From the NCBI GenBank assembly GCA_900549225.1, contig URNP01000003.1, positions 1 to 64,000 on the forward strand: a stretch of 64,000 nt of DNA, read 5' to 3'. Shown piece after piece: positions 42,550 through 51,325 of the stretch. The translations under genes were made by a program, and so were the position numbers. The notes beneath the pieces are model-generated. The model did no database searches, was not told where the DNA came from, and saw nothing but the letters and a program-made list of their open reading frames with translations. Source of the DNA: an uncultured Eubacteriales bacterium (GTDB lineage: Bacteria; Bacillota; Clostridia; Christensenellales; CAG-917). The number at the start of each line of letters is the position of its first letter. Positions within the stretch are counted from its first letter, which is position 1.

Positions 42550-44276
42550 CTCATCAACCTCCGTGAGCCGATATCGTTTTTGCGTGCTTTCGGTTTCGGC
42601 TTGTTCTCGCCTATAAACTCGTACCAAGCAAGCCCTAATTGCTTGAGCAGGCACAGTCCTACGATAAGCACTATCGCGGAAAACAGAGTTGCTACCGCCC
42701 AGAATATAACCTTTATCGTCACCGCGCCCAAAGTTTCGGCAAACGAGGCAAGCACTATGCCTAATACGAATAGCACGATTGCGGGAACTATCGAGGCAAA
42801 CGCAGATATGATTTGATAGGTGTTTTGCGAGGCGCTTTTGATTTGCGACACCTGCTCCCAGTGTTGATTGCCCTTCTTCATATCGAAAAGTATGGACATA
42901 CTGCAGATGCCGACTATCATCATAAGCGTGTCTATGCCGACGAACAGCGTGGATACGATATCGATTTTGTAAAGCAACAGCGCGATAAGCATAATCGGCA
43001 CGAGAATAACGCTCGGCACGATTATTGAAAGCAAAAGTTTGGCTTTTATGCTGTCTGCAGGCTTGATGGGCAACGTCTTGCTTGCAAAAAACGACTTGCC
43101 TTCCCTAGTGTACGCCATATTGGCAAGCATATTTGCACCGGCAAGAAATATCATCGAATACATAACTACGAAGCCGATGCCTATCATCTCCGATACGAGC
43201 GACGACATTTCCTCTTCCGCTCCCGACTTGAAATCGGTGATAAAGTACATTACGACGATGAAAAGAGGCGCCATAAGCAAGTTGGCAAACGACGTCATAG
43301 CAAGCGAACTGTTGCGCATTATCGAGGTGAAATCCCTCTTCATAAGAGATACGACGACGTTGCTTTGCTTGAGCGTCGAACTCTTGGACTCGACGGATTG
43401 AGTGTTTTCGATTTTCTTTGCGTTGATACGTTTGTAAAACAAAGCCGAAAGCAACAGCATAAGCGCAATCATTCCGACGGTTATGGCGGCGGATATGCCG
43501 AAGTTTTTGCCCGCTTCGATGCCGAGGCAGAAACTTACGAGAACTTTGTCGGGATAAAGCACGTCGGCAAGCGTAGCAAGCGACGACAGTGCGCCTTGAG
43601 ATATGACGACGTCGCCCTCTTGTCCGAATCCGCGCGTGTTCATATAGTAGACGAGCACCATGTACCCCGCCATAAGCAACATATAGAACAAAATCACGAG
43701 TACGCTCTTGAGCGTGGGCTTGCCTTTGAAATACGAACCTATCCAAACAATCGGCATGGAAAGCACCGCAACGATAAACAACGGAAGTATCGGTGCAACG
43801 AGCAACAGGACGATTAGAAGCGGATAGAATCCGTAAAACATAAAACCATTGGCTACGTTAAACGCTATTGCGCCGACGAGTACCGTGGGCAAAATTATCG
43901 TGGTTGAGAGTTCAAACGCGTTGACGTAGGTCATTGCGAATTTGGCGAAAAATATCGACGTTGGACGAAGCGGCAACGAGTTGAGAAAAGGTGTATCGTT
44001 CGAGCCGTAGAGCGTTGACACGATGGAAAACATCGACAAAAACAGAACCATAAGTTGCGTCGCGCCTACGATTGCAACAACGAGCAAAGAAAACTCTTTT
44101 ACGGTTTTCAGGCTCACCGCCATAAAACCGACCGTTGCGGCAATCATTAGGATGAGCGGAAGCAAGGAAAGAAGCGCTTTCACGCCCGATGAAAGTTTTT
44201 TCTTGCCGTCTGCGCCCTCCGACCTCGCACTTGCGTTTCTGTACAAGGTTTTGAATACGATAAGAAAATCTCTCAT
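42546..44276 (-). CDS. ABC transporter permease (ABC-2-like exporter)
   Basis: Membrane subunit of 576 residues with about 12 hydrophobic helices in two halves, separated near residue 300 by a polar loop (NAKKIENTQSVESKSSTLKQ). There is a conserved-looking GSNDTPFLNSLPLRPTSIFFAKF segment after the first helices, and AYTREGKSFFASKTLPIKPADSIKAKLLLS in the second half. Such large permeases pair with a single ATPase, which lies directly upstream (7-base gap). The substrate cannot be told. ATG 44276 follows GAGGCGCAT. Confidence 0.82.
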   Translation of the reverse strand: MRDFLIVFKTLYRNASARSEGADGKKKLSSGVKALLSLLPLILMIAATVGFMAVSLKTVKEFSLLVVAIVGATQLMVLFLSMFSIVSTLYGSNDTPFLNSLPLRPTSIFFAKFAMTYVNAFELSTTIILPTVLVGAIAFNVANGFMFYGFYPLLIVLLLVAPILPLFIVAVLSMPIVWIGSYFKGKPTLKSVLVILFYMLLMAGYMVLVYYMNTRGFGQEGDVVISQGALSSLATLADVLYPDKVLVSFCLGIEAGKNFGISAAITVGMIALMLLLSALFYKRINAKKIENTQSVESKSSTLKQSNVVVSLMKRDFTSIMRNSSLAMTSFANLLMAPLFIVVMYFITDFKSGAEEEMSSLVSEMIGIGFVVMYSMIFLAGANMLANMAYTREGKSFFASKTLPIKPADSIKAKLLLSIIVPSVILVPIMLIALLLYKIDIVSTLFVGIDTLMMIVGICSMSILFDMKKGNQHWEQVSQIKSASQNTYQIISAFASIVPAIVLFVLGIVLASFAETLGAVTIKVIFWAVATLFSAIVLIVGLCLLKQLGLAWYEFIGENKPKPKARKNDIGSRRLMR

Positions 44277-44283
44277 ATGCGCC

Positions 44284-45027
44284 TCATTCCGCAAAATGCT
44301 CGGTTGAAGTGTCGGTGAGTTTCAAGAACAAGTCCTCGAGAGATTTGTCTTTGTTTTTCTCTTTGAGTTCGTCTATATCGCAGGTGGCGATGAGGTGTCC
44401 GTCCTCGATTATGCCCACTCTGTCGCATACTTTTTCCACGACTTCGAGAACGTGCGAGGAGAAAAATACGCTGTTGCCCTTGTCGGCGTGCTCGCGCATA
44501 AGTTGCTTGAGGTTGTACGCAGAGCGTGGATCGAGCCCCGTCATCGGCTCGTCGAGAATCCAAATTTTCGGCTCGTGTATGAGCGCGCCAATTATGTTGA
44601 GCTTTTGCTTCATCCCGTGCGAATAGGTGGAAATCTGCTTCTTCACCGCATCGGTCAAAGAGAAAAGTTCGCAATACTTGTCGAGCCTTTCCTGCCTTTG
44701 CGCCGTGGGAACTTCAAAGACGTCGCATATGAAATTAACATATTCTACGCCTGTCAACCCCTCGTACAAAACGTGGTCGTCGCTGACGTAGCCGATGAGT
44801 TTTTTCGCTTCGATGGGAGAGGCTTTGAGGTCGATACCGTCAACGGTGACTCTGCCTTCTTCAAAGGAGATAATGCCCGTGATGCTCTTTATCGTCGTGG
44901 ATTTGCCTGCGCCGTTCGGTCCGATAAATCCGAAAATCTCGCCGTCGTTGACGGTGAGAGATAAATTTTCGACGGACGGCTTTTGATTGCCCGAATACGT
45001 TTTGGTTAAATTTTCGATCGTTAACAT
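44284..45027 (-). CDS. ABC transporter ATP-binding protein
   Basis: ATPase subunit for the downstream permease, 247 residues. Walker A is FIGPNGAGKSTTIKSITG, the signature motif is YSHGMKQKL (a degenerate LSGGQ, common in ABC-2 ATPases), Walker B with D-loop is IWILDEPMTGLDPRSA, and the switch His is in VFFSSHVLEVVE. The family resembles ABC-2 drug, lantibiotic or Na+ exporters. The substrate is unknown. Confidence 0.93.
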   Translation of the reverse strand: MLTIENLTKTYSGNQKPSVENLSLTVNDGEIFGFIGPNGAGKSTTIKSITGIISFEEGRVTVDGIDLKASPIEAKKLIGYVSDDHVLYEGLTGVEYVNFICDVFEVPTAQRQERLDKYCELFSLTDAVKKQISTYSHGMKQKLNIIGALIHEPKIWILDEPMTGLDPRSAYNLKQLMREHADKGNSVFFSSHVLEVVEKVCDRVGIIEDGHLIATCDIDELKEKNKDKSLEDLFLKLTDTSTEHFAE

Positions 45028-45078
45028 ATTTCGCAGATGAAACGAATCAAAGATTCGTTATAATTCATTTTTCGTTAT

Positions 45079-46371
45079 TTATTTTCGTTTTTCTTGTCTT
45101 TCTTTTACGACTTTTTCAAAGCCGTTTTCGGTCGGCTCGTAGAACACTGCGTCCTTGATTTCGTCGGGCAAATACTGCTGTTTCACCCAACCGCCGTAAG
45201 AGTGCGGATATTTGTAGCCGCTGACTTTTTCTTCGTTGCCCTTGTAATTCGGGTCGCGAAGATAAAGAGGTACGGTTTCGTGCTTTATCGTCTTGACGGC
45301 GTTTTCCGCACCGCCGAGCGCTTCGACCACTTTGTTGGACTTGGGCGCTTCGGACACGTAAATTATGCCCTCTGCAAGCGGAATACGACCTTCGGGAAGC
45401 CCGATTTTCTCAAACGCCTGCACGCAAGAAGTGGCAACTACGATGGCGTTGGGATCTGCCATGCCGACGTCCTCGCAAGCGTGAATCATTATTCTGCGCC
45501 CGATGAGCATGGGATCGCAACCTGCCTCGATGAGCCTCTCCGCCCAATACAGCGCCGCGTTGCTGTCACTGCCGCGCATACTCTTGATGAATGCGGAAAT
45601 CATGTCGTAATACATATCTTCCGTCATCGAAAGCGCTTTTTGCTGTATTGATTGCTCGGCTTCGGTTTTGCCGACTCTTATTACGCCGTCGGAGTCTGCG
45701 TGCGTGGTGAGCGCGGCAAGTTCAAGAGCGTTGAGCGCAGTGCGCATATCCCCTGCGCTTGCCCACGCCAAGTGCGAGTACGCCTCGTCGCTGACTTGAA
45801 GATTCATATTTCCCAAGCCTCTTTCCTTGTCCTTGACCGCGCGCTCGAGCCCTGCTCTTATATCCTGTTCGGATAACCTCGAAAACGAGAAAATGCGGCA
45901 TCTCGACACGATTGCCCTCGTCATCGAAACGTAGGGATTCTCCGTCGTCGAGCCAATGAAAATTATGTATCCTTGCTCTATTGCTTGCAATACGCTGTCG
46001 CTTTGCGCTTTGTTCCAACGATGACACTCGTCCAAAAGCAAATATGTGCGTTTTCCGTACATTCTGAGCCTGTCGCGAGCCTCGTCGATAACCTTTTTTG
46101 CGTCCGCAACGCCGCTGGTCACTGCGTTGAGTTTCACAAACGCCGCGTGCGTGTTTTCGGCAATAATGTTGGCAAGAGTGGTTTTGCCCGTGCCCGGAGG
46201 TCCGTAAAATATGCAACTTCCAAGTTTGTCTGCGGCAATCGCCCTGCTCAAAAGCGAGCCTTGCCCCACGATTTTGCCTTGCCCTAAAAACTCGCCCAAA
46301 GTGCGAGGACGCATACGCTCCGCAAGCGGAGCCATAGTTTTTTCATTGTTTTGAAGATCGAATAAATCCAT
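45079..46371 (-). CDS. rarA: Replication-associated recombination protein A
   Basis: AAA+ ATPase (RarA/MgsA) that acts at stalled replication forks. The 430-residue protein has LAERMRPRTLGEFLGQ, Walker A CIFYGPPGTGKTTLAN, Walker B TYLLLDECHRWNKAQ (DECHR where DEIHR is common), sensor 1 FIGSTTENPYVS, and the C-terminal tetramerisation part with KGNEEKVSGYKYPHSYGGWVKQQYLPDEI. It is divergent from yunB. Confidence 0.94.
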   Translation of the reverse strand: MDLFDLQNNEKTMAPLAERMRPRTLGEFLGQGKIVGQGSLLSRAIAADKLGSCIFYGPPGTGKTTLANIIAENTHAAFVKLNAVTSGVADAKKVIDEARDRLRMYGKRTYLLLDECHRWNKAQSDSVLQAIEQGYIIFIGSTTENPYVSMTRAIVSRCRIFSFSRLSEQDIRAGLERAVKDKERGLGNMNLQVSDEAYSHLAWASAGDMRTALNALELAALTTHADSDGVIRVGKTEAEQSIQQKALSMTEDMYYDMISAFIKSMRGSDSNAALYWAERLIEAGCDPMLIGRRIMIHACEDVGMADPNAIVVATSCVQAFEKIGLPEGRIPLAEGIIYVSEAPKSNKVVEALGGAENAVKTIKHETVPLYLRDPNYKGNEEKVSGYKYPHSYGGWVKQQYLPDEIKDAVFYEPTENGFEKVVKERQEKRK

Positions 46372-46407
46372 ACCGCTATTGTAGCAACAAGCGCGGAATT
46401 TGTAAAG

Positions 46408-46431
46408 ATAATTAAAAAAAAGTCATAGTAT
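46408..46431 (+). promoter_or_regulatory. Possible sigma-E-type promoter for yunB
   Basis: ATA at 46408-46410 and CATAGTAT at 46424-46431 are 13 bases apart and resemble the Bacillus mother-cell sigma-E pattern. Transcription would start near 46438, which supports the ATG at 46467 over the GTG at 46437. The match is by eye only. Confidence 0.3.
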
Positions 46432-46466
46432 ATATCGTGCAAAAAAGAGAACGCATCTCAAAAACT

Positions 46467-47108
46467 ATGAAACCGAAACTTTTCCGCGTCGTGATTGCGA
46501 TTGCGGTTTTCCTTGCGATTTTCATTTTTTGCACGGTGTATTTCCGCTCGAATATCGTGCCTACGGTTATGGACAGTTCGGTTGCGCAAATGCGTGCGGT
46601 GACCACAAATGCCGTAAACCTTGCCGCTACGAGCGTTCTGAGCGGAGGGCTTACCTACGATATGCTCTTTGACATAGTCAAAGACGGCGAGGGAAATATT
46701 GCGATGATAAAGGCAAATTCGCCCGAAATAAACAAAATCGCAAGGCAAATCGCCAACCTTGCGCAAGCCAATCTCGACTCGCTCGGCACACAAGAAATTC
46801 AAATATCCGCAGGAACGTTCACGGGACTTGCGTTGCTTATGGGATTCGGCCCTGACGTAACCATAAAAATCACGCCAATAGGCATGGCAAACTGCGATTT
46901 CGTGTCATATTTTCAGTCGGCAGGCATAAATCAGACCTTGCACAAAATCTACATAGACGTTTACGCCGACGTGAGTATCGTCACGCCGATCGATCAGCCC
47001 ACGATTCAAGTGAAAGCGGAAGTTTTGGTGTGTGAAAACCTTATAGTCGGCAAAATCCCCGATAGTTACCTTAATTTGTACGGCAGCGAGGAAATGTATC
47101 CTCTGTAA
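46467..47108 (+). CDS. yunB: Sporulation protein YunB
   Basis: Homologue of YunB, a mother-cell-expressed sporulation protein of unclear mechanism. The 213-residue protein has one N-terminal transmembrane helix (about 6-27), then an extracytoplasmic region with VVPTVMDSS-like NIVPTVMDSSVAQMRAVTTNAVN and ITPIGMANCDFVSYFQSAGINQTLHKIYIDV, ending in EVLVCENLIVGKIPDSYLNL. GTG 46437 would add 10 residues but lacks a ribosome binding site. It is convergent with spoVAE, leaving 18 bases between the two stops. Confidence 0.88.
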   Translation: MKPKLFRVVIAIAVFLAIFIFCTVYFRSNIVPTVMDSSVAQMRAVTTNAVNLAATSVLSGGLTYDMLFDIVKDGEGNIAMIKANSPEINKIARQIANLAQANLDSLGTQEIQISAGTFTGLALLMGFGPDVTIKITPIGMANCDFVSYFQSAGINQTLHKIYIDVYADVSIVTPIDQPTIQVKAEVLVCENLIVGKIPDSYLNLYGSEEMYPL

Positions 47109-47126
47109 ACGTGATGGGATAAGCGA

Positions 47127-47498
47127 TTAAATCTTTTTGGAGCGGGAACGGGAAATGAGTCCGAATACGAAGCCGCAGACTATAACGGTCGTGAGTCCTG
47201 CCGAAACCGCGCTCATACCACCAGTGATTGCACCCAAAAATCCGTCTTTCCGCACGCCTTCGAGCGCACCTTTTGCAAGATTCGAGCCAAAACCCATTAT
47301 CGGGATGGTTACGCCCGAACCTGCAAATTCCTTCATAGGCTCGAATGCGCCGCAAACTTCCAGAACGACGCCTATGAGCATATAAGTCACGAGAATGCGA
47401 GCCGACGACATCTTTGTTTTGTTGATGAGAATCTGTCCGAGCATACACACAAGACCACCGACGGCAAAGGTTTTGAGATAATCCAAAAATATATCCAT
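47127..47498 (-). CDS. spoVAE: Stage V sporulation protein AE
   Basis: Small membrane subunit of the SpoVA channel that moves dipicolinic acid into the forespore. The 123-residue protein has about four hydrophobic segments. YMLIGVVLEVCGAFEPMKEFAGSGVTIPIMGFGSNLAKGALEGV is characteristic of the AC/AE family. ATG 47498 follows GGAG by 6 bases. A gap of about 155 bases separates it from spoVAD, so it may have its own forespore promoter, which I cannot place. Confidence 0.9.
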   Translation of the reverse strand: MDIFLDYLKTFAVGGLVCMLGQILINKTKMSSARILVTYMLIGVVLEVCGAFEPMKEFAGSGVTIPIMGFGSNLAKGALEGVRKDGFLGAITGGMSAVSAGLTTVIVCGFVFGLISRSRSKKI

Positions 47499-47654
47499 AT
47501 TCACTCCGATTCGGCTATAAAGACCGAAACTATTATAAATTTTGCCTGTTTTTATAATACTTTTATCTTAAAATCGACTCAAATCGATACGACAATAACG
47601 ATTATAGATGATTTGAGATTTTTTACGAAGCCCCTTCCTCCCGCCCCGTATTCA

Positions 47655-48848
47655 CTACAAAAACGGGTGACTTTCAAAAGTTATCGCGTGCGAAACGCCG
47701 GGAATCGTTTCCTTTTGAAGAGGCGTATCCTTGTTCAAAAGAGCCCCCGTGGGAACGACGAGTACTCTCTTCAACTCTCCCCTTTGCATTTTTTTGAGGA
47801 TATACGCGTTGAAAACAGTGTTTACGCAACCTGCGCCCGAACCGCCCTGGAACGTCTTTTGCTCGGGCGTAAAGTAACTTGCGCCGCAATCCATATAGTA
47901 TTTGGGAAGCGTTATACCCTCTTTCGAGAGCAAATATTCAAGCATTTTCTTGCCGTGTCTGCCCAAATCGCCCGTAAAAATGCCGTCGTAATAGTCGGGA
48001 GAGCGACCGCTGTCCTTGAAATGCGTCACTATCGTGTCGCAAGCGGCAGGAGCCATCGCAGCCCCCATATTCGCTTCGTCGTCAATGCCTAAATCTATGA
48101 CTCTGCCCATCGTTCCGCCCGTCACGGTGACGTAATTTGTGTTCGGCTTGGCGTAATCGTTGCTTTCCTTGTCAAAATTGTCTTCAATTATGTTGGATTT
48201 TTCCTTATCGATGACTTTTTTCTGCTTTTCTATGCTCTTTTTGTACTTTTCGAGCGTTTTTTCGTCGATATTCATACTATCATCAATTGCAATGATATCG
48301 TCCTCGTACACTCTTTCGTTCATCATTGACGGTTTTTGAGAGGACAAAACGGTGCAACCTGCTCCCGTAACCGTCCATTGCGACGTCGGAGTGCGCTGAT
48401 TGCCAAGTTCGAGCGGAAAACGATATTGCCTTTCGGCAGAAGCGAAGTGACTCGAAGTGGAACAGGTCACGTTTTCGGCAAAACCGCCCGATATCGCCAT
48501 AGAGCCGACGATTATACTCTCGCTGAACGTCGAGCAAGCGTTGTATAATCCTAAAAACGCACACGGAAAATTGCGAGCGGCAAGCGACGTTGCGGCAAGT
48601 TCGTTGAGCAAATCTCCGCCGAGCATTATATCTATATCTTCTCTTTTCAAGCCTGCCTTTTTGATTGCGCCGCTCACTGCGTCACGATGCATTTTGCTTT
48701 CGCATTTCTCAAAGGATTTTTCGCACCAAACGTCGTTTTTCAAGACGATATCGAACTTATCTGCAAAGTTTCCGTCGCCCTCTTTCGGACCGACGATCGT
48801 AAATCCGCTTTTTATATATATAGCCTTAGATAACTGAAAAGTGCGCAT
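47655..48848 (-). CDS. spoVAD: Stage V sporulation protein AD with an inserted charged segment
   Basis: Thiolase-fold, dipicolinic-acid-binding soluble component of the SpoVA complex. The family core has AFLGLYNACSTFSESII, ENVTCSTSSHFASAERQYRFPLELGNQRTPTSQWTVTGAGC, MGAAMAPAACDTI, DYYDGIFTGDLGRHGKKML and FQGGSGAGCVNTVF. SpoVAD is usually about 340 residues. This one has 397 because residues about 176-238 form an extra, Lys/Glu/Asp-rich, probably helical segment between two conserved blocks. The start follows GAGGTGAAAA. Confidence 0.94.
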   Translation of the reverse strand: MRTFQLSKAIYIKSGFTIVGPKEGDGNFADKFDIVLKNDVWCEKSFEKCESKMHRDAVSGAIKKAGLKREDIDIMLGGDLLNELAATSLAARNFPCAFLGLYNACSTFSESIIVGSMAISGGFAENVTCSTSSHFASAERQYRFPLELGNQRTPTSQWTVTGAGCTVLSSQKPSMMNERVYEDDIIAIDDSMNIDEKTLEKYKKSIEKQKKVIDKEKSNIIEDNFDKESNDYAKPNTNYVTVTGGTMGRVIDLGIDDEANMGAAMAPAACDTIVTHFKDSGRSPDYYDGIFTGDLGRHGKKMLEYLLSKEGITLPKYYMDCGASYFTPEQKTFQGGSGAGCVNTVFNAYILKKMQRGELKRVLVVPTGALLNKDTPLQKETIPGVSHAITFESHPFL

Positions 48849-48856
48849 TTTTCACC

Positions 48857-49300
48857 TCACATATACACGAAATAGCCGATCAATCCGACTACGAAACTTG
48901 CCACGACGCCGAAAACGATGATCGGACCTGCGATCACGAACATTTTTGCGCAAACGCCGAAAAACACACCCTCTCGGTTATATTCCATTGCGGGAGAAAC
49001 CACCGAGTTTGCAAACCCCGTGATGGGAATTATCGAGCCGCCTCCGGCAAAATGTCCGAGTTTGTCGTAAAGTCCGACCGCAGTGAAAAAACTACCGAGG
49101 AAAATCATTATGCAACTTTCGTAAATCGCAACGTTTTTGTCGCTCATATCCTTGAATATGAGCCGCAAAATATCACCGATTCCTTCGCCAATGCAACAGA
49201 TTATTCCGCCCACAAAAAACGCCGCAAGCAACGTTCTCACCATAGGTGACTTCGGCGCGTCTTCTTTGACATACTTTTGATACTCTTCTCTTTCTATCAT
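48857..49300 (-). CDS. spoVAC: Stage V sporulation protein AC
   Basis: Membrane subunit of the SpoVA complex, described in Bacillus as a mechanosensitive channel component. The 147-residue protein has a hydrophilic N-terminus (about 1-20), then four or five hydrophobic segments, with GGIICCIGEGIGDIL and YDKLGHFAGGGSIIPITGFANSVVSPAMEYNREGVFFG. AAAGAGAAG-type sequence and ATG 49300 come 3 bases after the stop of a short upstream frame. spoVAA and spoVAB are absent. Confidence 0.93.
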   Translation of the reverse strand: MIEREEYQKYVKEDAPKSPMVRTLLAAFFVGGIICCIGEGIGDILRLIFKDMSDKNVAIYESCIMIFLGSFFTAVGLYDKLGHFAGGGSIIPITGFANSVVSPAMEYNREGVFFGVCAKMFVIAGPIIVFGVVASFVVGLIGYFVYM

Positions 49301-49303
49301 AAT

Positions 49304-49471
49304 TCACTTCGTCGGATTTGCGTTTTCACTTGCGGCAGAGATTTTTTCGGCACTTGAAGAATCGGCGTTTTTCACGCCTTCGACAACACCTTCGACGTTC
49401 AGATTCTTCTTGAAATACACTTCTTTGTCCTCTACGTTCTTTGAAAACAGCGCATCCATATGCGCAATCAT
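49304..49471 (-). CDS. Possible 55-residue protein upstream of spoVAC
   Basis: This short frame has 55 residues: MIAHMDALFSKNVEDKEV, then a Lys/Val/Glu-rich middle, then a Ser/Ala/Glu-rich tail ending ENANPTK. It stops 3 bases before spoVAC, which suggests translational coupling. It has no membrane segment, no recognised family and no clear ribosome binding site. An internal ATG at 49459 could also serve. It occupies the place where spoVAA and spoVAB lie in Bacillus but resembles neither. Expression is unproven. Confidence 0.35.
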   Translation of the reverse strand: MIAHMDALFSKNVEDKEVYFKKNLNVEGVVEGVKNADSSSAEKISAASENANPTK

Positions 49472-49494
49472 TGCCAACGAGAGTAATTTTTAAT

Positions 49495-49531
49495 CAAAAA
49501 AATAATAAAAACGCCCGACGGGTAGTCGAGC
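49495..49531 (-). terminator. Terminator after sigF
   Basis: On the minus strand GCTCGAC (49531-49525) pairs with GTCGGGC (49519-49513) around TACCC and is followed by a long T-rich tract. It separates the spoIIA operon from the spoVA genes. Confidence 0.7.
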
Positions 49532-49587
49532 ATAGGATCGTTTTGAAAATCTAAAAACCGAACGGACGATACGACGTTTTGATAAAG

Positions 49588-50301
49588 TCAATTTTCCATA
49601 CCGTCTTTGAGTTTTTGAAGCACTTTGTTTTCTATGCGGCTCACCTGAACTTGAGATACGCCAAGTTCTTTTGCGATTTCGCTCTGCGTTTTATCCCTGA
49701 AATAGCGCAAAACTATGACTTTTTTCTCCCTTTGAGGCAAGTCTTCGATGAGGTCTTTGAGGAGCATTTTGTCAATGTTTTCGTCCTCACACTCTTCGGT
49801 TGCGATTTTGTCGCCGAGTTCCAAATCGTCGTCGCCGACGGTTGCCGAAAGCGAGAGCAAATAATGCTGCGCGTCCATTGCGAACACGATTTCCTGCGCG
49901 TCTACGTCAAACGCGGTCGCAAGTTGCTCAACGGTTGGCTCTGCCTCGCCGTTTTTGAGTTTTTCATCGATATACGCCGAGATTTTCTGCGCAAGAGATT
50001 TCGTCCATCTGGAAACCTTTATCGCGCCGTCATCACGCAAAAATCGCTTGATTTCACCGCTTATCATCGGAACTGCGTACGTTGAAAAGCGCACGCCGTA
50101 TTCTACGTCGAAATTTTGCATCGCTTTGATGAATCCGATTGCCCCGAGTTGCATCAAATCGTCGTATTCGAGCCTGCCTTTGAATCGCTTTACGATGGAT
50201 TTTATCAGCGGAACGTTTTCCTCGATTAGTTTTTCTTTCGCACCGTCGTCGCCTGCCTGAGCCTTTTTGAGAAGTTCGAGCGTGGCTTGATGCTCTAACA
50301 T
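49588..50301 (-). CDS. sigF: RNA polymerase sigma factor SigF (SpoIIAC)
   Basis: Forespore-specific early sigma factor; 237 residues. The regions are easily seen: region 2 with GRLEYDDLMQLGAIGFIKAMQNFDVEYGVRFSTYAVPMI (DLxQ, then Y..RFSTYA), region 3 with DDGAIKVSRWTKSLAQKI, and region 4 with LPQREKKVIVLRYFRDKTQSEIAKELGVSQVQVSRIENKVL. It overlaps spoIIAB by 7 bases, as in Bacillus, so activity is expected to be held by SpoIIAB until SpoIIAA is dephosphorylated. Confidence 0.96.
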   Translation of the reverse strand: MLEHQATLELLKKAQAGDDGAKEKLIEENVPLIKSIVKRFKGRLEYDDLMQLGAIGFIKAMQNFDVEYGVRFSTYAVPMISGEIKRFLRDDGAIKVSRWTKSLAQKISAYIDEKLKNGEAEPTVEQLATAFDVDAQEIVFAMDAQHYLLSLSATVGDDDLELGDKIATEECEDENIDKMLLKDLIEDLPQREKKVIVLRYFRDKTQSEIAKELGVSQVQVSRIENKVLQKLKDGMEN

Positions 50302-50723
50302 TCTTTTATCACCTTTTTCATTCTGACAACAGTGCCCTCACCAACCACGGAAGTCACGTCCATTTCGTCCATAAAAGTTTCGATAATCGTGAAGCCCATA
50401 CCGCTACGCTCGTCGCTCGCCGCCGTGGTGAAAAACGGCTCGATCGCCTCTTTTACGTCCGCTATGCCCTTGCCGAAGTCGCGCACAACAATTTCTATCG
50501 TGCGATTTTGTTTGTCAACACGGCACTCGATTTGCATAATTCCGCTCTCGTCACTGCCGTATGCGTGCACCACTACGTTGGTCACCGCTTCGCTTACCGC
50601 GGTTTTTATGTCGTTTATCTCCTCGAGCGTCGGGGAACATTCTATGGCAAACGACGCCACTACGTTGCGTGCGAACGCTTCATTTTTGGACGTCGCAAGC
50701 AGTTTCATATCAAAATAATTCAT
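50295..50723 (-). CDS. spoIIAB: Anti-sigma F factor SpoIIAB
   Basis: GHKL-type serine kinase that binds SigF and phosphorylates SpoIIAA. The 142-residue protein has DIKTAVSEAVTNVVVHAYG (N-box), VRDFGKGIADVKEAIEPFFTT (G1) and DERSGMGFTIIETFMDEMDV (G2). It lies between spoIIAA (9-base gap) and sigF (7-base overlap), which gives the classic three-gene partner-switch operon. Confidence 0.96.
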   Translation of the reverse strand: MNYFDMKLLATSKNEAFARNVVASFAIECSPTLEEINDIKTAVSEAVTNVVVHAYGSDESGIMQIECRVDKQNRTIEIVVRDFGKGIADVKEAIEPFFTTAASDERSGMGFTIIETFMDEMDVTSVVGEGTVVRMKKVIKEC

Positions 50724-50732
50724 ACTTTCTCC

Positions 50733-51044
50733 TTATTCAACAATCGGTACGAAGCGGTACACGCCGCTCGCGCAAAAAACTTTGTCCACTTGTTTGGGTA
50801 CTGCGGCAAGCAACAGTTCGGCGTGCCGCGCCTTGAGTTTCTTGTATCTTCCGAGCACGAATCCGAGTCCCGTGCTGTCGATGAACGTCACGCCGCGCAT
50901 ATCGAATATCATCGAACGTAAATCGCGGGTGTTTTCGATGATATCGTCAATTCTCGATCTGACCATCTTCACGCAGTATTCGTCGATTTCGCCCGAAAGC
51001 ACAACGCGCACACAATCTTTTTCAGATATAAATTCAACTTCCAT
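50733..51044 (-). CDS. spoIIAA: Anti-sigma F factor antagonist SpoIIAA
   Basis: STAS-domain anti-anti-sigma factor, 103 residues. The phosphorylated Ser is in MRGVTFIDSTGLGFVLGRYKKLKA, the strongest signature of the family. CGGAGGCAAT precedes ATG 51044. The SpoIIE phosphatase that would act on it is not in the window. No convincing sigma-H promoter could be picked by eye in the 118 bases up to the tRNA promoter. Confidence 0.95.
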   Translation of the reverse strand: MEVEFISEKDCVRVVLSGEIDEYCVKMVRSRIDDIIENTRDLRSMIFDMRGVTFIDSTGLGFVLGRYKKLKARHAELLLAAVPKQVDKVFCASGVYRFVPIVE

Positions 51045-51162
51045 ATTGCCTCCGTCATTAGAATAAACAGTATCTAATCGAAGATTTTGACGAGTTTTGC
51101 GTTTTTTGCGAAAATCAAAAATTTTTATGTCAAAAAATTCTTCAAATCTATCAAAAAAATCA

Positions 51163-51191
51163 TTGACAACTTTTTTGATTTATTGTATATT
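51163..51191 (+). promoter_or_regulatory. Promoter of the six-tRNA cluster
   Basis: A perfect TTGACA at 51163-51168 and TATATT at 51186-51191 are 17 bases apart. The first tRNA begins about 34 bases after the -10 element. Confidence 0.85.
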
Positions 51192-51224
51192 GTTGTAGTC
51201 GCAATGAACGACGCGAAAATCTTT

Positions 51225-51302
51225 CGGGGTGTAGCGCAGTTTGGCTAGCGCGTCTGATTTGGGTTCAGAAGGTCGGGAGTTCGAATCTCTTCACCCCGAC
51301 CA
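51225..51302 (+). tRNA. tRNA-Pro (TGG)
   Basis: CGGGGTG pairs with CACCCCG; discriminator A and an encoded CCA. The anticodon loop TTTGGGT sits between TCTGA and TCAGA, so the anticodon is TGG. First gene of the cluster. Confidence 0.97.
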
Positions 51303-51325
51303 GCACAACTTCACCGATATGATTC

